DNA of 64,000 bases, taken from assembly GCF_001761465.1 (NCBI RefSeq), contig NZ_CP017479.1, forward strand, positions 3,224,001 to 3,288,000. Reading direction: 5' to 3'. Shown piece after piece: positions 46,257-55,603 of this stretch. Under the pieces are notes generated by a model. It was not told the origin of the DNA and did no database searches. It saw only the letters and a program-made list of their open reading frames with translations. Every line of letters begins with the position of its first letter. The stretch's first letter is position 1. A program made the translations under genes and the position numbers. This DNA comes from Flavobacterium gilvum. Its GTDB lineage: Bacteria > Bacteroidota > Bacteroidia > Flavobacteriales > Flavobacteriaceae.

Positions 46257-46871
46257 ATGAATGAAAACCAAACTCCAATAGAAATTGACGGAATAAGCGG
46301 AAGCTTATATGCAGGATTTTGGGCTAGATTAGCCTCACTTCTTTTAGACACAATCATTATGATGCCAGTAATACTGCTGATATTATATCTAAATGGACTA
46401 GGAAAAGATATCTATTTCTACACGCTTATACCAAATTTTGTTTTTGGACTTTGGTATTATATTTATTTAACTAAAAAGTATGGAGGTACACCCGGAAAAT
46501 TAATAGCTGGTATAAAAATAATTAAATTGAACGGAGAATCTATTGATTGGAAAGAAGCAATTTTAAGACATTCTGTATTGTTAGTTCTAACTTTATTAAG
46601 TGTTATAATGATGACTTCATGTCTTTTATCTGCCGATGAAACTATATTTAACAATTTAGGCTGGCTAAAACGCTCACAATATCTAATGTCATTATCTCCA
46701 ACGTTTTTTTTAATTTATACTTGGGTTTCTAATATTTGGATTTATAGTGAATTCATAGTTCTTTTAACAAACAAAAGAAAAAGAGCCATTCATGATTTTA
46801 TAGCAGGAACAGTAATTGTGAGATCTATATATATTGACAAAATTAGAGAAACAATGAATAATCAAAACTAA
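46257..46871 (+). CDS. RDD-family membrane protein
   Basis: This is a 204-residue protein with four or five membrane helices. The family-defining Arg-Asp pattern is visible in GFWARLASLLLDTIIMMP near residue 20, followed by YGGTPGKLIAGIKII, the conserved cytoplasmic loop, and KKRAIHDFIAGTVIV near the end. Function is unknown for most of the family; some members act in transport or Na+ tolerance. It stands alone, followed directly by a REP-like element. Confidence 0.88.
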   Translation: MNENQTPIEIDGISGSLYAGFWARLASLLLDTIIMMPVILLILYLNGLGKDIYFYTLIPNFVFGLWYYIYLTKKYGGTPGKLIAGIKIIKLNGESIDWKEAILRHSVLLVLTLLSVIMMTSCLLSADETIFNNLGWLKRSQYLMSLSPTFFLIYTWVSNIWIYSEFIVLLTNKRKRAIHDFIAGTVIVRSIYIDKIRETMNNQN

Positions 46872-46891
46872 ATAATTTGCCAGCCACCAAA

Positions 46892-46994
46892 CCCGATAGC
46901 GCGGATTTGCAATCCGTGCCCACAACGATTGGACACAAAAAAAACTTTACCTGCTATACTTTGCGGGCACGGATTGCAAATCCGCGCTATCAGG
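46892..46994. repeat. REP-like palindromic element, copy 1
   Basis: A 103 bp element bounded by long inverted arms: CCCGATAGCGCGGATTTGCA ... and the inverse ending TCCGCGCTATCAGG, around an unrelated 40-50 bp core (ACGATTGGACACAAAA...CTGCTATACTTTGC). It is repeated in inverse orientation at 47901-48002. Arms of this length and GC content in an AT-rich genome look like REP elements moved by a TnpA_REP (Y1) transposase. Confidence 0.85.
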
Positions 46995-47038
46995 TCATGC
47001 AAAACGAACAGTTTAATAACTTAATCAAACAAAAATAA

Positions 47039-47881
47039 ATGCCAGACAATACAGACGAAGAACATTTAGACAATTCCATGAATGCACAACCAGAAAATAG
47101 TACTGGTGAAACCATTGCAACATTAGAAACAGTAGCCATCAATACAAACCAAGAAACTGAAAACATGGAAGTACATCATCATCCCGACCTTCATCATAAA
47201 CCAAAAAAGTGGAAAGAATATTTTCTTGAATTCGTAATGATTTTTCTTGCTGTAACGCTTGGCTTTTTTGCAGAAAGCTATCGAGAGCATTTAGTTGAAA
47301 ATAAAAAAGAGGTGGAGTATATGCATTCACTGATACAGGATTTAAAAGCTGATACGGCTTTGATGACCCAATCAATAAAATTTAATAAAGGTATTTGTAG
47401 AGCAGATTCATTGCTTTTGACTCTTTTGAATGCCCCGACTAAAGATTCTCAAACACTGCATAAGCTTTTTCAATTAAATGAGAATTCGAAAAATTTTTAT
47501 CCCCAAATTAACGATTCTAAAACTTTTGACCAGCTTAATAGTTCTGGTGATTATCGTTTCATAAAAAATGAGCAGGTACGGAACAGCATCGCAAAATACT
47601 ATCAGCACATTTCAATGGCAAAAGCATTCGCCACTGAAATACAGAGTAATCTTCAACTTACTTATAATATTTCATATAAAATTTTTGACCAGTATGCTTT
47701 TGATAATAAAGCCAATACAACAGTTCCGTTAATAACTAATGATGTTGCTCTACTTAAAGAATATAGCAATAATCTATATAATTTGGAACTCTCTTATAAA
47801 ATGTACTGTGAACAAAACATGGAACACCTTAAAAAAGAAGCAGTTAACCTTACATCCTTATTAGAAAAAGAATATCCTTGA
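47039..47881 (+). CDS. DUF6090-family membrane-anchored protein
   Basis: This is a 280-residue protein. A variable acidic N-terminus with a His-rich stretch (EVHHHPDLHHKPKKW) precedes the DUF6090 hallmark WKEYFLEFVMIFLAVTLGFF, a membrane helix at about 60-78. A long helical domain follows (EYMHSLIQDLKADTALMTQS, in part). Function is unknown. The gene is enclosed by two REP-like copies in opposite orientation, so gene and repeats could have moved or could invert as a block. Confidence 0.85.
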   Translation: MPDNTDEEHLDNSMNAQPENSTGETIATLETVAINTNQETENMEVHHHPDLHHKPKKWKEYFLEFVMIFLAVTLGFFAESYREHLVENKKEVEYMHSLIQDLKADTALMTQSIKFNKGICRADSLLLTLLNAPTKDSQTLHKLFQLNENSKNFYPQINDSKTFDQLNSSGDYRFIKNEQVRNSIAKYYQHISMAKAFATEIQSNLQLTYNISYKIFDQYAFDNKANTTVPLITNDVALLKEYSNNLYNLELSYKMYCEQNMEHLKKEAVNLTSLLEKEYP

Positions 47882-47900
47882 GAGTAAAGTAGCACGAACA

Positions 47901-48002
47901 CCCGATAGCGCGGATTTGCAATCCGTGCCCGCAAAGTATAGCAGGTAAAGTTTTTTTGTGTCCAATCGTTACGGGCACGGATTGAAAATCCGCGCTATCA
48001 GG
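47901..48002. repeat. REP-like palindromic element, copy 2 (inverted relative to copy 1)
   Basis: This is the same element as 46892-46994, with the core reversed (GCAAAGTATAGCAGGTAAAG ... TCCAATCGTT). It has one internal change in the right arm (ATTGAAAATCC). The two copies flank the DUF6090 gene with their cores in opposite directions. Confidence 0.85.
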
Positions 48003-48080
48003 TATCAGAAATCTTTTGGATGGAAAGGATACAAATGCCTAAAATATAATAGTACCCATTATTCCGATTTAAAAACAAAC

Positions 48081-48110
48081 AAAAAATCCATTCGCACGAA
48101 TGGATTTTTT
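48081..48110. terminator. Bidirectional terminator hairpin
   Basis: The perfect 14 bp stem AAAAAATCCATTCG / CGAATGGATTTTTT has a two-base loop centre and A/T tails on both sides. It sits between the plus-strand DUF6090 gene and the minus-strand bshA, and can end transcripts from either. Confidence 0.82.
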
Positions 48111-48126
48111 TGTTATATCAACCTGT

Positions 48127-48231
48127 TTTGTCATTCCGACGGAGCAGGAATCTCCAACAGAAGCTCGACAAAGATTGGTGATTTTGATTGCGGAGTTACT
48201 TACTGTGATTCCTCGTTCCTCGAAATGACAA
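48127..48231. repeat. Palindromic repeat TGTCATTCCGA...TCGAAATGACA
   Basis: The ends TGTCATTCCGACGGAGCAGG and GATTCCTCGTTCCTCGAAATGACA (in part) form an imperfect inverted repeat. The same words lie inside the MITE at 20703-20861. It fills most of the gap before the bshA stop and has no reading frame. Confidence 0.65.
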
Positions 48232-48264
48232 TATTGTGTAAAAAATCAGCCGAATACTGCTCCC

Positions 48265-49398
48265 TTATTTGTATTTATTAATCGCCTTTCGATACAAATC
48301 CTCATAAATTGGTAATATATTTTTTATGTCGAAACTTTCGGCAACATGGAAAGCGTTCTTTTTAAACTCGGCAAGAACTTTATCTTCCCTTATTATTTTC
48401 AAGGCGTTTTGTGCCATTTCCTCCACTTCACCAACGTCACTCAAATAGCCCGAAACACCATCAATATTTACTTCAGGTAAACCACCAGAATTACTTGATA
48501 TTACAGGAACTCCACAAGCCATAGCTTCTAATGCTGCCAATCCAAAACTTTCGGTCTCTGATGGTAAAAGAAACAAATCTGTCAGGCATAAAATACGGTC
48601 AATTTCATTACTGTTCCCAAAAAATATCACTTTGTCCTGTATACCATATTTGCGACACATTTTCTCCGCTTTTTCCTTTTCGGGACCATCACCTACCATC
48701 ATTAACTTCGCCGGAATTTCTTTCTGAATTTTATAAAATATTTTAACAATATCTGGAATTCGCTTTACTTTTCTGAAATTACTGATGTGTGTAATTATCC
48801 TTTCATTATCATTTGCCATAACTGAGCGCTGACAGGGAATTTTAGGGTCATATTGACTTTTGTCTAATTCAATGAAATTCGGAATCACCTGAATTTCATT
48901 TTTTATATTGAATAATTTCAGAGTGTCATCTTTCAAACTTTGGGAAACAGAAGTCACATAATCTGATTTATTGATACTGAAAGTTACCGCCGGTTTATAA
49001 AAAGGATGACTACCTACCAAAGTAATATCGGTCCCGTGAAGCGTAGTCACCATCGGGATATCGATTCCTTCATCTTTGAGCATTTGCTTGGCCATATAAC
49101 CTGCATAAGCGTGAGGAATTGCGTAATGCACGTGTAAAACCTCAATTTTATGCAACTTAACCATATCAACTAATTTGCTGGAAAGCGCCAATTCATAAGG
49201 TTGAAAATGAAACAAAGGATACTCCGGAACGATTACTTCGTGGTAATGCACATTGGGATTTAACAAAGCTAAACGTACTGGCTGGCTATAAGTTATAAAA
49301 TGGATTTCGTGTCCTCTTCTTGCCAATTCAAGACCTAATTCTGTAGCAACAACGCCACTTCCTCCGAATGTTGGATAACAAACAATTGCAATTTTCAT
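48265..49398 (-). CDS. bshA: N-acetyl-alpha-D-glucosaminyl L-malate synthase
   Basis: This is a 377-residue GT4 glycosyltransferase that joins GlcNAc from UDP-GlcNAc to L-malate, the first step of bacillithiol synthesis. Diagnostic features are the start MKIAIVCYPTFGGSGVVATE, the HFITYSQPVRL block, HVHYAIPHAYAGYMA, LHGTDITLVGSHP, and the donor-site ESFGLAALEAMACGVPVIS (GT-B EX7E motif). Length and motifs agree with BshA of Firmicutes and Bacteroidota. It suggests bacillithiol-based redox buffering in this organism. bshB and bshC are not in the window. Confidence 0.95.
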   Translation of the reverse strand: MKIAIVCYPTFGGSGVVATELGLELARRGHEIHFITYSQPVRLALLNPNVHYHEVIVPEYPLFHFQPYELALSSKLVDMVKLHKIEVLHVHYAIPHAYAGYMAKQMLKDEGIDIPMVTTLHGTDITLVGSHPFYKPAVTFSINKSDYVTSVSQSLKDDTLKLFNIKNEIQVIPNFIELDKSQYDPKIPCQRSVMANDNERIITHISNFRKVKRIPDIVKIFYKIQKEIPAKLMMVGDGPEKEKAEKMCRKYGIQDKVIFFGNSNEIDRILCLTDLFLLPSETESFGLAALEAMACGVPVISSNSGGLPEVNIDGVSGYLSDVGEVEEMAQNALKIIREDKVLAEFKKNAFHVAESFDIKNILPIYEDLYRKAINKYK

Positions 49399-49510
49399 GT
49401 ATAATTTTTAAGTGAAACGAAATTAAGGAGAATGCTAAGGATTATTATAAAATAAAAGTTAAAATTTAACTATTCAGAGCTCACACCTGACTTAGAGAAA
49501 GTTGTTTTAC

Positions 49511-49582
49511 CACAAAGTTCACAAAGAATTACGCTAAGTTCGTAAAGCTCTAAGCCCTTTTGGTAGCCTTGTGAACTTGGCG
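49511..49582. repeat. Degenerate palindromic repeat (CAAAGTTCACAAAG / CTTGTGAACTTGG)
   Basis: A left word CACAAAGTTCACAAAG and a right word CCTTGTGAACTTGGCG are near-inverse, around ACGCTAAGTTCGTAAAGCTC. It is similar in character to the one at 22680. It lies just after the stop of the efflux adaptor gene, where it may stabilise or end the transcript. Confidence 0.45.
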
Positions 49583-49589
49583 TTATATT

Positions 49590-50744
49590 TTATTCTTCTC
49601 CGCTTCCTTTTGTTAATTCTGATAACAAATAATAAGCTCCTTTGACAACCACTTTGGCATCAGCCGGTACCTGATCAATTGTTTTAACTTCAGTAAAACC
49701 TAAATCACTGGCACCTGTTCTTACCTTTATCTGCTGAAACCTATTTTTTCCAATCGTTATAAAAATAAAATGTTCGCTGCCGTTGTTGACAATAGCGTCC
49801 GATGGCAATGCAATGGTGTTAGTATTATCAATTTTGACACGTGCCTCCACATACATTCCTGGCAAAAGGGTTTCGGTGATTTCGTTTATCTTGGCATGAA
49901 CCAAGACCGCTTGTTCATTTGGTTCGAATGCTTTGTTTATCGCATAAATTTTGGCTGGATGAGTATGTGACACATCATTTGCATCGCTAAATGTAATAGA
50001 TTGCCCTATTTTTATTTTGTGAATGTCTTTCTCAAATACTTTTAAATCCAAGTGCAAGAAACGATTGTCAATAATTTCAAACAAGTCAGCATTAGCATCG
50101 GCATATTTACCCATACTCAAATTTATGTGTTGAATATAACCACTTATTGGTGCTGAAATAGCAATACTCGACGCAATATTTTTTGATGACAACTTACTGA
50201 CATTAACTCCTAACTGATTCAATTTTGAACCCAATGTCACTTTCTTTGCCTGAGCGATTTGCAGTTCTCTTTGCGCCTGTTGGTAGGTTTTGCCCGCATT
50301 GATATTATCATCTCTCAATTCCTTTTGGCGCTGATACTCTTTTTCCAAATAAACAAGATTGGCATTATTTTCCAAATAATCCTGTTGTAGTTGTATAACC
50401 TCTGTGTTTACAATAGTTGCCAAGGTTTTCCCTGCCGTTACAAATTCACCTTCCTGTACAAAAATATTCTTCACAACACCTCCCGTCAAAATACTCACCT
50501 GTGCCTGGTACTGTGGCGGCAATGATAATTTTCCGTTAATTTTTAATGTTGTAGTCAGGTTTTTGTTTTCAAAATTTCCTAACTGCAAATCGATTGCTTT
50601 TATCTGTTCGTTCGTAAAAGTCACAACTGATTTTTCTGATACTGCTTCCTTTGAGTCCTTTTTAACCGTATCTTCAATCGCATTTTTTTTGCAAGAGACT
50701 AAACCTAGAAATGAAAAAATTATGATTACTATGTTATTTTTCAT
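49590..50744 (-). CDS. Efflux RND periplasmic adaptor lipoprotein (CusB/CzcB type)
   Basis: This is a 384-residue lipoprotein (Cys18 in GLVSCKK). The usual adaptor order is visible: a barrel-sandwich half (QAQVSILTGGVVKNIFVQEG in part), a long helical hairpin (QLQQDYLENNANLVYLEKEY in part), the second sandwich half (ISAPISGYIQHI), a beta-barrel (GQSITFSDANDV, LLPGMYVEARV) and a membrane-proximal C-terminal domain (VVKGAYYLLSEL). It links the pump at 50754 to its outer-membrane channel. It starts 9 bp after that gene's stop. No N-terminal Met/His-rich metal-binding tail is seen. Confidence 0.93.
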   Translation of the reverse strand: MKNNIVIIIFSFLGLVSCKKNAIEDTVKKDSKEAVSEKSVVTFTNEQIKAIDLQLGNFENKNLTTTLKINGKLSLPPQYQAQVSILTGGVVKNIFVQEGEFVTAGKTLATIVNTEVIQLQQDYLENNANLVYLEKEYQRQKELRDDNINAGKTYQQAQRELQIAQAKKVTLGSKLNQLGVNVSKLSSKNIASSIAISAPISGYIQHINLSMGKYADANADLFEIIDNRFLHLDLKVFEKDIHKIKIGQSITFSDANDVSHTHPAKIYAINKAFEPNEQAVLVHAKINEITETLLPGMYVEARVKIDNTNTIALPSDAIVNNGSEHFIFITIGKNRFQQIKVRTGASDLGFTEVKTIDQVPADAKVVVKGAYYLLSELTKGSGEE

Positions 50745-50753
50745 TGATGTATT

Positions 50754-53700
50754 TTATTTATTTAATAAATATTGAATATTGATTATCGTTTGATTGAAAT
50801 TGTTCATTGCAGTCAAATAATCGTTCTTGATTTTGTTGGCGTCTTTCAGGTTTTGAGTATATTCAATATAACCAATATCCCCTGATTTATAAAGCCGCTG
50901 AGCCGAATTGATAATTGTTTCTGCCATAGGAAGTCCTTCCGTTTTATAATAATTGAGTTGTTCTTCATACTGCTTTTGCAATTGGTATTGTTGCAAATAA
51001 ATGGTTAACAATTCTTGTTGCGACTTCTCTAATTCTTTTTTGGCTATTTCGGTTTCTAATTTGGCTACTTGCGTTTTGGCTTCAATTCCGTTTCGGAACA
51101 ACGGAATATTAATGCCGACACTTCCAAAGTAAAAAGGGCTTTCTTTGTCTAAACTTTGTGCATTTACCCCCAAATTAAATGAAGGATTTCTCTTCGCCTT
51201 TTCTGATTTTATTACTAATTCTTTCGCAATTATTTGCTGTTGCAAAAGCTGTAAAACAGGATGACTCTTTACCAATGTACTGTCTTTCAAATTAACTTCC
51301 GACAACAATTCGTATTTTGCAGGAGCAACATAATCGGAGTTGTTTTTTGTCCATTTTTGCAATTCTGCCAAATAAAAAGACACTTGGGTATTGACCTCTG
51401 TCAATTGCATTTTTAAATCTTTATGTTGCAATGTGGCGTTTATTTTTTCAAGTTTATTGCTTTCGCCAACCTGAAATTTTTTATCGGCATATTTTTCATA
51501 TTCTAAAAAAACTGTATCCATTTCAAGCAACAAATTATACTGCTGCACATTGTAAATCCAAAGAAAATAGGCACTCGAAACGTTTTTAATCAATCCGTTT
51601 TTGGTAACCGCTTCATAAGATTTGGCCACATTTACATTTTGATTCAAAAGATTCCGATCGGCTTTATTTGACAATTTAAAGCCCTGAGCAACTCCAACAT
51701 TATAATCAAACAATTTACTGTTCATTTGCCCCAAATTACTGTTGATATTGAATGGATCGAGAATAGTTGCTGTTTTGGTTAATACTTGTTGTTGCTCTGT
51801 TTGCAAAGTCGCCTGTTGCATTGTTGGGTAATTTTTCAGAGCAAATTGCAAAGCATCGTTTAATTGCAAAGGGCTGTTTTGGGCTTTTGCATTAAAAGAA
51901 TAACAACTAAATAACAACACAGCAATCGATGTGATTTTCGGGTTTATTTTTATTTTTCCCGAGGACATCACTAAATAATATAAAATGGGTAATACAAATA
52001 AAGTTAGCAAGGTTGAAGTCAGCAAACCGCCAATTACTACAGTTGCCAAAGGTTTTTGAACCTCAGAACCTGCACTTGTACTCAAAGCCATGGGCAGGAA
52101 ACCCAATGAAGCTACGGTGGCAGTCGCCAAAATAGGTCTTAATCGAGCACTGCTTCCTTTGTAAATACGTTCCAGTAAATTATCTTCGCCTTCGTCTCTT
52201 AATTGATTATAATAACTGATAAGCACGATTCCGTTAAGAACTGCAACACCAAAAAGTGCAATAAAACCAACTCCTGCCGAAATACTGAAATTCATTCCCC
52301 GAGTCCATAAAGCAAAAACTCCCCCTATTGAAGCCAAAGGAATTGCCGAGAAAATTATCGTGGCTTCCTTGAGCGAACCAAACGACACAAAGAGCAAAAA
52401 GAATATGAGCAAAAGCGCCACAGGAACAGCCAATTGTAATCTTCCTTTGGCTTCCTGAAGGTTTTGAAATTGTCCACCATATTTTATAAAATAACCCTCT
52501 GGTAATTTTAATTTGGCTTCGAGTTTCTTTTGAACTTCCAAAACCACACTTTCAACATCTCTCCCTCGCACATTTGCCTCAATAACAATTCTTCGTTGCG
52601 CGTCTTCTCGGCTTATTTGCGAAGGCGCCGTTTTAAAAGTAATTTCGGCCACTTCGTTCAGCGGAATTTGATTTCCACTTGGTATCGGAATCAATAATGA
52701 TTTTAAAGCATCAATGTCGGTATCACTGTTTTTAGGAATACGAACAACCAAATCAAATTTACGCTCACCTTCATACACTACTCCTGTCGTTCCGCCGGCG
52801 TATGCGGTATTCAAAATCCGGTTAACTTCGGCAATGTTCAAACCGTATTGAGCAATCTTGTTACGGTTGTATTTTACGACCAATTGAGGCATTCCGGTAA
52901 CCTGTTCTACTTTGATATCTGCCAAACCTTCAATTCCTCTAATAATTGGAACCGCTTTATTGGCTTCGGAAAATAATTTATCCAAATCATCTCCATAAAT
53001 TTTTATCGCAATGTCTGACTTTACACCTGCAATCAATTCATTGAAACGCATCTGAATAGGTTGTTCAAACGACAAATTACAACCAGGAATCTGACTTAAT
53101 TTTTCATTCATTTTTTCGGCCAATTCTTCTTTATTATCGGCAGTTGTCCAATCCTTTTTATCTTTCAAAACCATAATAATGTCGGCGCTTTCTATCGGCA
53201 TTGGATCGGTGGGAATTTCGCTGGTGCCTATTTTACTCACGACTTCTTTCACCTCTGGAAATGTGAGTGCCAATTTCTCCAATTGAGTACCAACCTCGAT
53301 ACTTTGCGACAAACTGCTTCCTTGCCTGATGGAGTAATTCATCGCAAAATCACCTTCGTCCAATTCTGGTATGAATTCACCTCCCAATGAATTAAAAATA
53401 AATAATGAGGCAATGAATAAAAAAACTGCAATACCTATAACTTCAAATTTTCTTTTTAGCGCAATAACCAAAATCGGTTGGTACAAATTGTTTAATTTAT
53501 TGATAAACCGATCTGTAAAATTTGGCGCATCACTAACTTTTTTGCTTAAAAAAATACTGCTCGCCCAAGGAACATAGGTTATTGAAAGTAATAATGCTCC
53601 AAAGATTGCAAAACTTACCGTTTGAGCCATTGGCATAAACATTTTTCCCTCAACTCCACTTAATACAAACAAGGGAATGTAAACAATCAGGATTATTATT

Positions 53701-55055
53701 TGTCCAAAAATAGCACTGCTCATAATTTTTGATGAACTTTTTATTACCTCATGGTCCATCTTATTTTGAGAAAGCACATTGTTCTTATAATGTTTGGAAA
53801 AAATATGCAAAGTGGCCTCGACGACAATCACAGCTCCATCGACTATTAGCCCAAAATCCAATGCTCCCATACTCATCAAATTGGCACTCAGTCCAAAAAG
53901 ATTCATTATGATTATGGCAAAAAGCATCGCCAAGGGAATAACAGAAGCCACAATGAGACCTGCACGCAAACTGCCCAAAAACAAAACCAAAACTAATATT
54001 ACGATTAACGCTCCTTCCAATAAGTTAGTCGAAACGGTGCTGACTGTTTTCTCAATAAGCTTGGTTCTATCAACAAAATAATCAATCTTTACCCCTTTCG
54101 GCAAGGATTTTCCAATGGATTGCATCCTTTCTTTTACGCGTTCGATTACCCTTACGGCATTTTCTCCTTTTTGCATCAAGACAACACCTCCTACTGTTTC
54201 ACCGCTTCCGTTTCGGGTCATTGCTCCGTAACGGGGAGCAAACCCGAATTTAACTTCGGCTATGTCTTTTATCAAAATTGGAACACCAGAATTATTCTTG
54301 ACTACAATGTTATTAATGTCATCAATATTTTGAATTATTCCTTCGCCCCGAATAAAATAAATATTGGGTCCTTTGTCTATATAACTCCCTCCGGTGTTTT
54401 CGTTGTTATTCTGCAACGCATCAAAAACATCTATGAGCGTAAGATTATTGGCCGCCAGTCTATCGGGCTTTACCGAAACCTCGTATTGTTTTAATTTCCC
54501 TCCAAAGCTGCTTACATCGACAACACCAATAGTCCCCAACAATTGACGTCTTACAATCCAATCCTGAATCGTTCTCAATTCTGTTAAATCGTATTTGGCT
54601 TCGTATCCTTTTTCGGGAACCAAAACGTATTGAAAAATTTCTCCAAGTCCGGTAGTCGGTGGCAGTAATTCGGGCATCCCATATTGCTTTGGAATATTAT
54701 CCGTTGCCATTTTTATCTTTTCATCAACACGCTGTCTGGCAATACTAACCGGCACATCGTCCTTGAAAACAATAGTAATTACAGACAAACCGGAACGGCT
54801 CGTACTGCGCAATTCTACCATATCTGTCAATGATTTGAATTCGGTTTCTAATGGATAAGTGATAAATTGCTCTACTTCCTGAGTAGCCAAATTGGGTGCC
54901 GTGGTTATTACCTGAACCTGATTATTGGTTACATCCGGCAATGCATCGACACTTAATTGTGTAAACGAATAGATGCCAAACACAATAAAAAACGCCAATA
55001 AAACACCCGTAATCAGCTTGTTATTTACTGAAAAATTAATGATTCTGTGTATCAT
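50754..55055 (-). CDS. CzcA-type heavy-metal RND pump fused to a TolC-like channel
   Basis: This is a 1,433-residue fusion. Residues 1 to about 1025 form a full heavy-metal RND pump: proton-relay helix 4 reads DFGLIVDGAVIVVEA (Asp400), the CzcA-type signature expected for divalent cations (Zn/Co/Cd/Ni) and not CusA. After the last pump helix and SSGKIKI, a signal-like hydrophobic segment ends near residue 1054 (FSCYSFNAKAQ), then about 380 residues with two TolC/OEP repeats (LQLNDALQFALKNYP, ASPFYF-type strands, LYKSGDIGYIEYTQ). If translated as one chain, cleavage at AKAQ would be needed to free the outer-membrane part. Confidence 0.93.
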   Translation of the reverse strand: MIHRIINFSVNNKLITGVLLAFFIVFGIYSFTQLSVDALPDVTNNQVQVITTAPNLATQEVEQFITYPLETEFKSLTDMVELRSTSRSGLSVITIVFKDDVPVSIARQRVDEKIKMATDNIPKQYGMPELLPPTTGLGEIFQYVLVPEKGYEAKYDLTELRTIQDWIVRRQLLGTIGVVDVSSFGGKLKQYEVSVKPDRLAANNLTLIDVFDALQNNNENTGGSYIDKGPNIYFIRGEGIIQNIDDINNIVVKNNSGVPILIKDIAEVKFGFAPRYGAMTRNGSGETVGGVVLMQKGENAVRVIERVKERMQSIGKSLPKGVKIDYFVDRTKLIEKTVSTVSTNLLEGALIVILVLVLFLGSLRAGLIVASVIPLAMLFAIIIMNLFGLSANLMSMGALDFGLIVDGAVIVVEATLHIFSKHYKNNVLSQNKMDHEVIKSSSKIMSSAIFGQIIILIVYIPLFVLSGVEGKMFMPMAQTVSFAIFGALLLSITYVPWASSIFLSKKVSDAPNFTDRFINKLNNLYQPILVIALKRKFEVIGIAVFLFIASLFIFNSLGGEFIPELDEGDFAMNYSIRQGSSLSQSIEVGTQLEKLALTFPEVKEVVSKIGTSEIPTDPMPIESADIIMVLKDKKDWTTADNKEELAEKMNEKLSQIPGCNLSFEQPIQMRFNELIAGVKSDIAIKIYGDDLDKLFSEANKAVPIIRGIEGLADIKVEQVTGMPQLVVKYNRNKIAQYGLNIAEVNRILNTAYAGGTTGVVYEGERKFDLVVRIPKNSDTDIDALKSLLIPIPSGNQIPLNEVAEITFKTAPSQISREDAQRRIVIEANVRGRDVESVVLEVQKKLEAKLKLPEGYFIKYGGQFQNLQEAKGRLQLAVPVALLLIFFLLFVSFGSLKEATIIFSAIPLASIGGVFALWTRGMNFSISAGVGFIALFGVAVLNGIVLISYYNQLRDEGEDNLLERIYKGSSARLRPILATATVASLGFLPMALSTSAGSEVQKPLATVVIGGLLTSTLLTLFVLPILYYLVMSSGKIKINPKITSIAVLLFSCYSFNAKAQNSPLQLNDALQFALKNYPTMQQATLQTEQQQVLTKTATILDPFNINSNLGQMNSKLFDYNVGVAQGFKLSNKADRNLLNQNVNVAKSYEAVTKNGLIKNVSSAYFLWIYNVQQYNLLLEMDTVFLEYEKYADKKFQVGESNKLEKINATLQHKDLKMQLTEVNTQVSFYLAELQKWTKNNSDYVAPAKYELLSEVNLKDSTLVKSHPVLQLLQQQIIAKELVIKSEKAKRNPSFNLGVNAQSLDKESPFYFGSVGINIPLFRNGIEAKTQVAKLETEIAKKELEKSQQELLTIYLQQYQLQKQYEEQLNYYKTEGLPMAETIINSAQRLYKSGDIGYIEYTQNLKDANKIKNDYLTAMNNFNQTIINIQYLLNK

Positions 55056-55163
55056 TTTTTTTTATATAATGAATGAAAAACTTTAGACACTAAGGCCTAT
55101 TAAATTTGTGGAAAAGACACAACCCTTCATCCTGATATCCAAAATTATTGGAATCAGGTTTCA

Positions 55164-55481
55164 TTATACTATTTGAGGCGGTTGCCAAATACTTCCGTAG
55201 AAATTGGAAGAAAAAATTGATTTGTATTCTGGAATTTTGTTTTCAACCATTTTTTTGACAACAACAAAATCAAGAGTACAAATAGAACTATCGAAAGCAA
55301 AAACCTGAGAACTGCAACAGTTACAAATACAAAAAGGAGAACAAAAATCAATATCCTGATTATGATCGGAACTGCTTTTTTCGATTAAAGTTTGTGACGA
55401 ACTATTTCCTTCCTTATCCGCACAAGGCAAACAGGAAAGTATCAGAAAAAGAATTGATAATATAGTGCTAGTCCATTTCAC
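55164..55481 (-). CDS. DUF6660-family small Cys-rich protein (metal-associated)
   Basis: This is a 105-residue protein that starts with GTG (reads as MKWTST). A hydrophobic N-terminal segment (ILSILFLILSCLPC) precedes an acidic middle with the cluster DFCSPFCICNCCSSQVF. DUF6660 proteins typically stand directly before CusA/CzcA-type operons in flavobacteria. The Cys cluster suggests metal binding. Position first in the efflux operon (108 bp before the pump) is as expected. Function is unknown. Confidence 0.82.
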   Translation of the reverse strand: MKWTSTILSILFLILSCLPCADKEGNSSSQTLIEKSSSDHNQDIDFCSPFCICNCCSSQVFAFDSSICTLDFVVVKKMVENKIPEYKSIFSSNFYGSIWQPPQIV

Positions 55482-55603
55482 AAAAGCAAATTTAAGGTTT
55501 AAAATTAAAAAGTAAGTAAATATCTTAAAAAAAACTTAAAGCCGAATCAAACTCGCCTAAACACAATTAACTGAAAAACAACTAAAAACAAATAGAATTC
55601 ACA

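Noticed and set aside
46876-48231. CRISPR-like array suspected from repeated GC-rich words
   Set aside because: Only two large palindromic copies in opposite orientation with a gene between them; no regular short repeats or spacers.
49590-55481. Copper (CusCBA) identity of the efflux operon
   Set aside because: The pump carries the DFGxIVDGA signature of divalent-cation CzcA-type proteins; the metal cannot be fixed further by eye.
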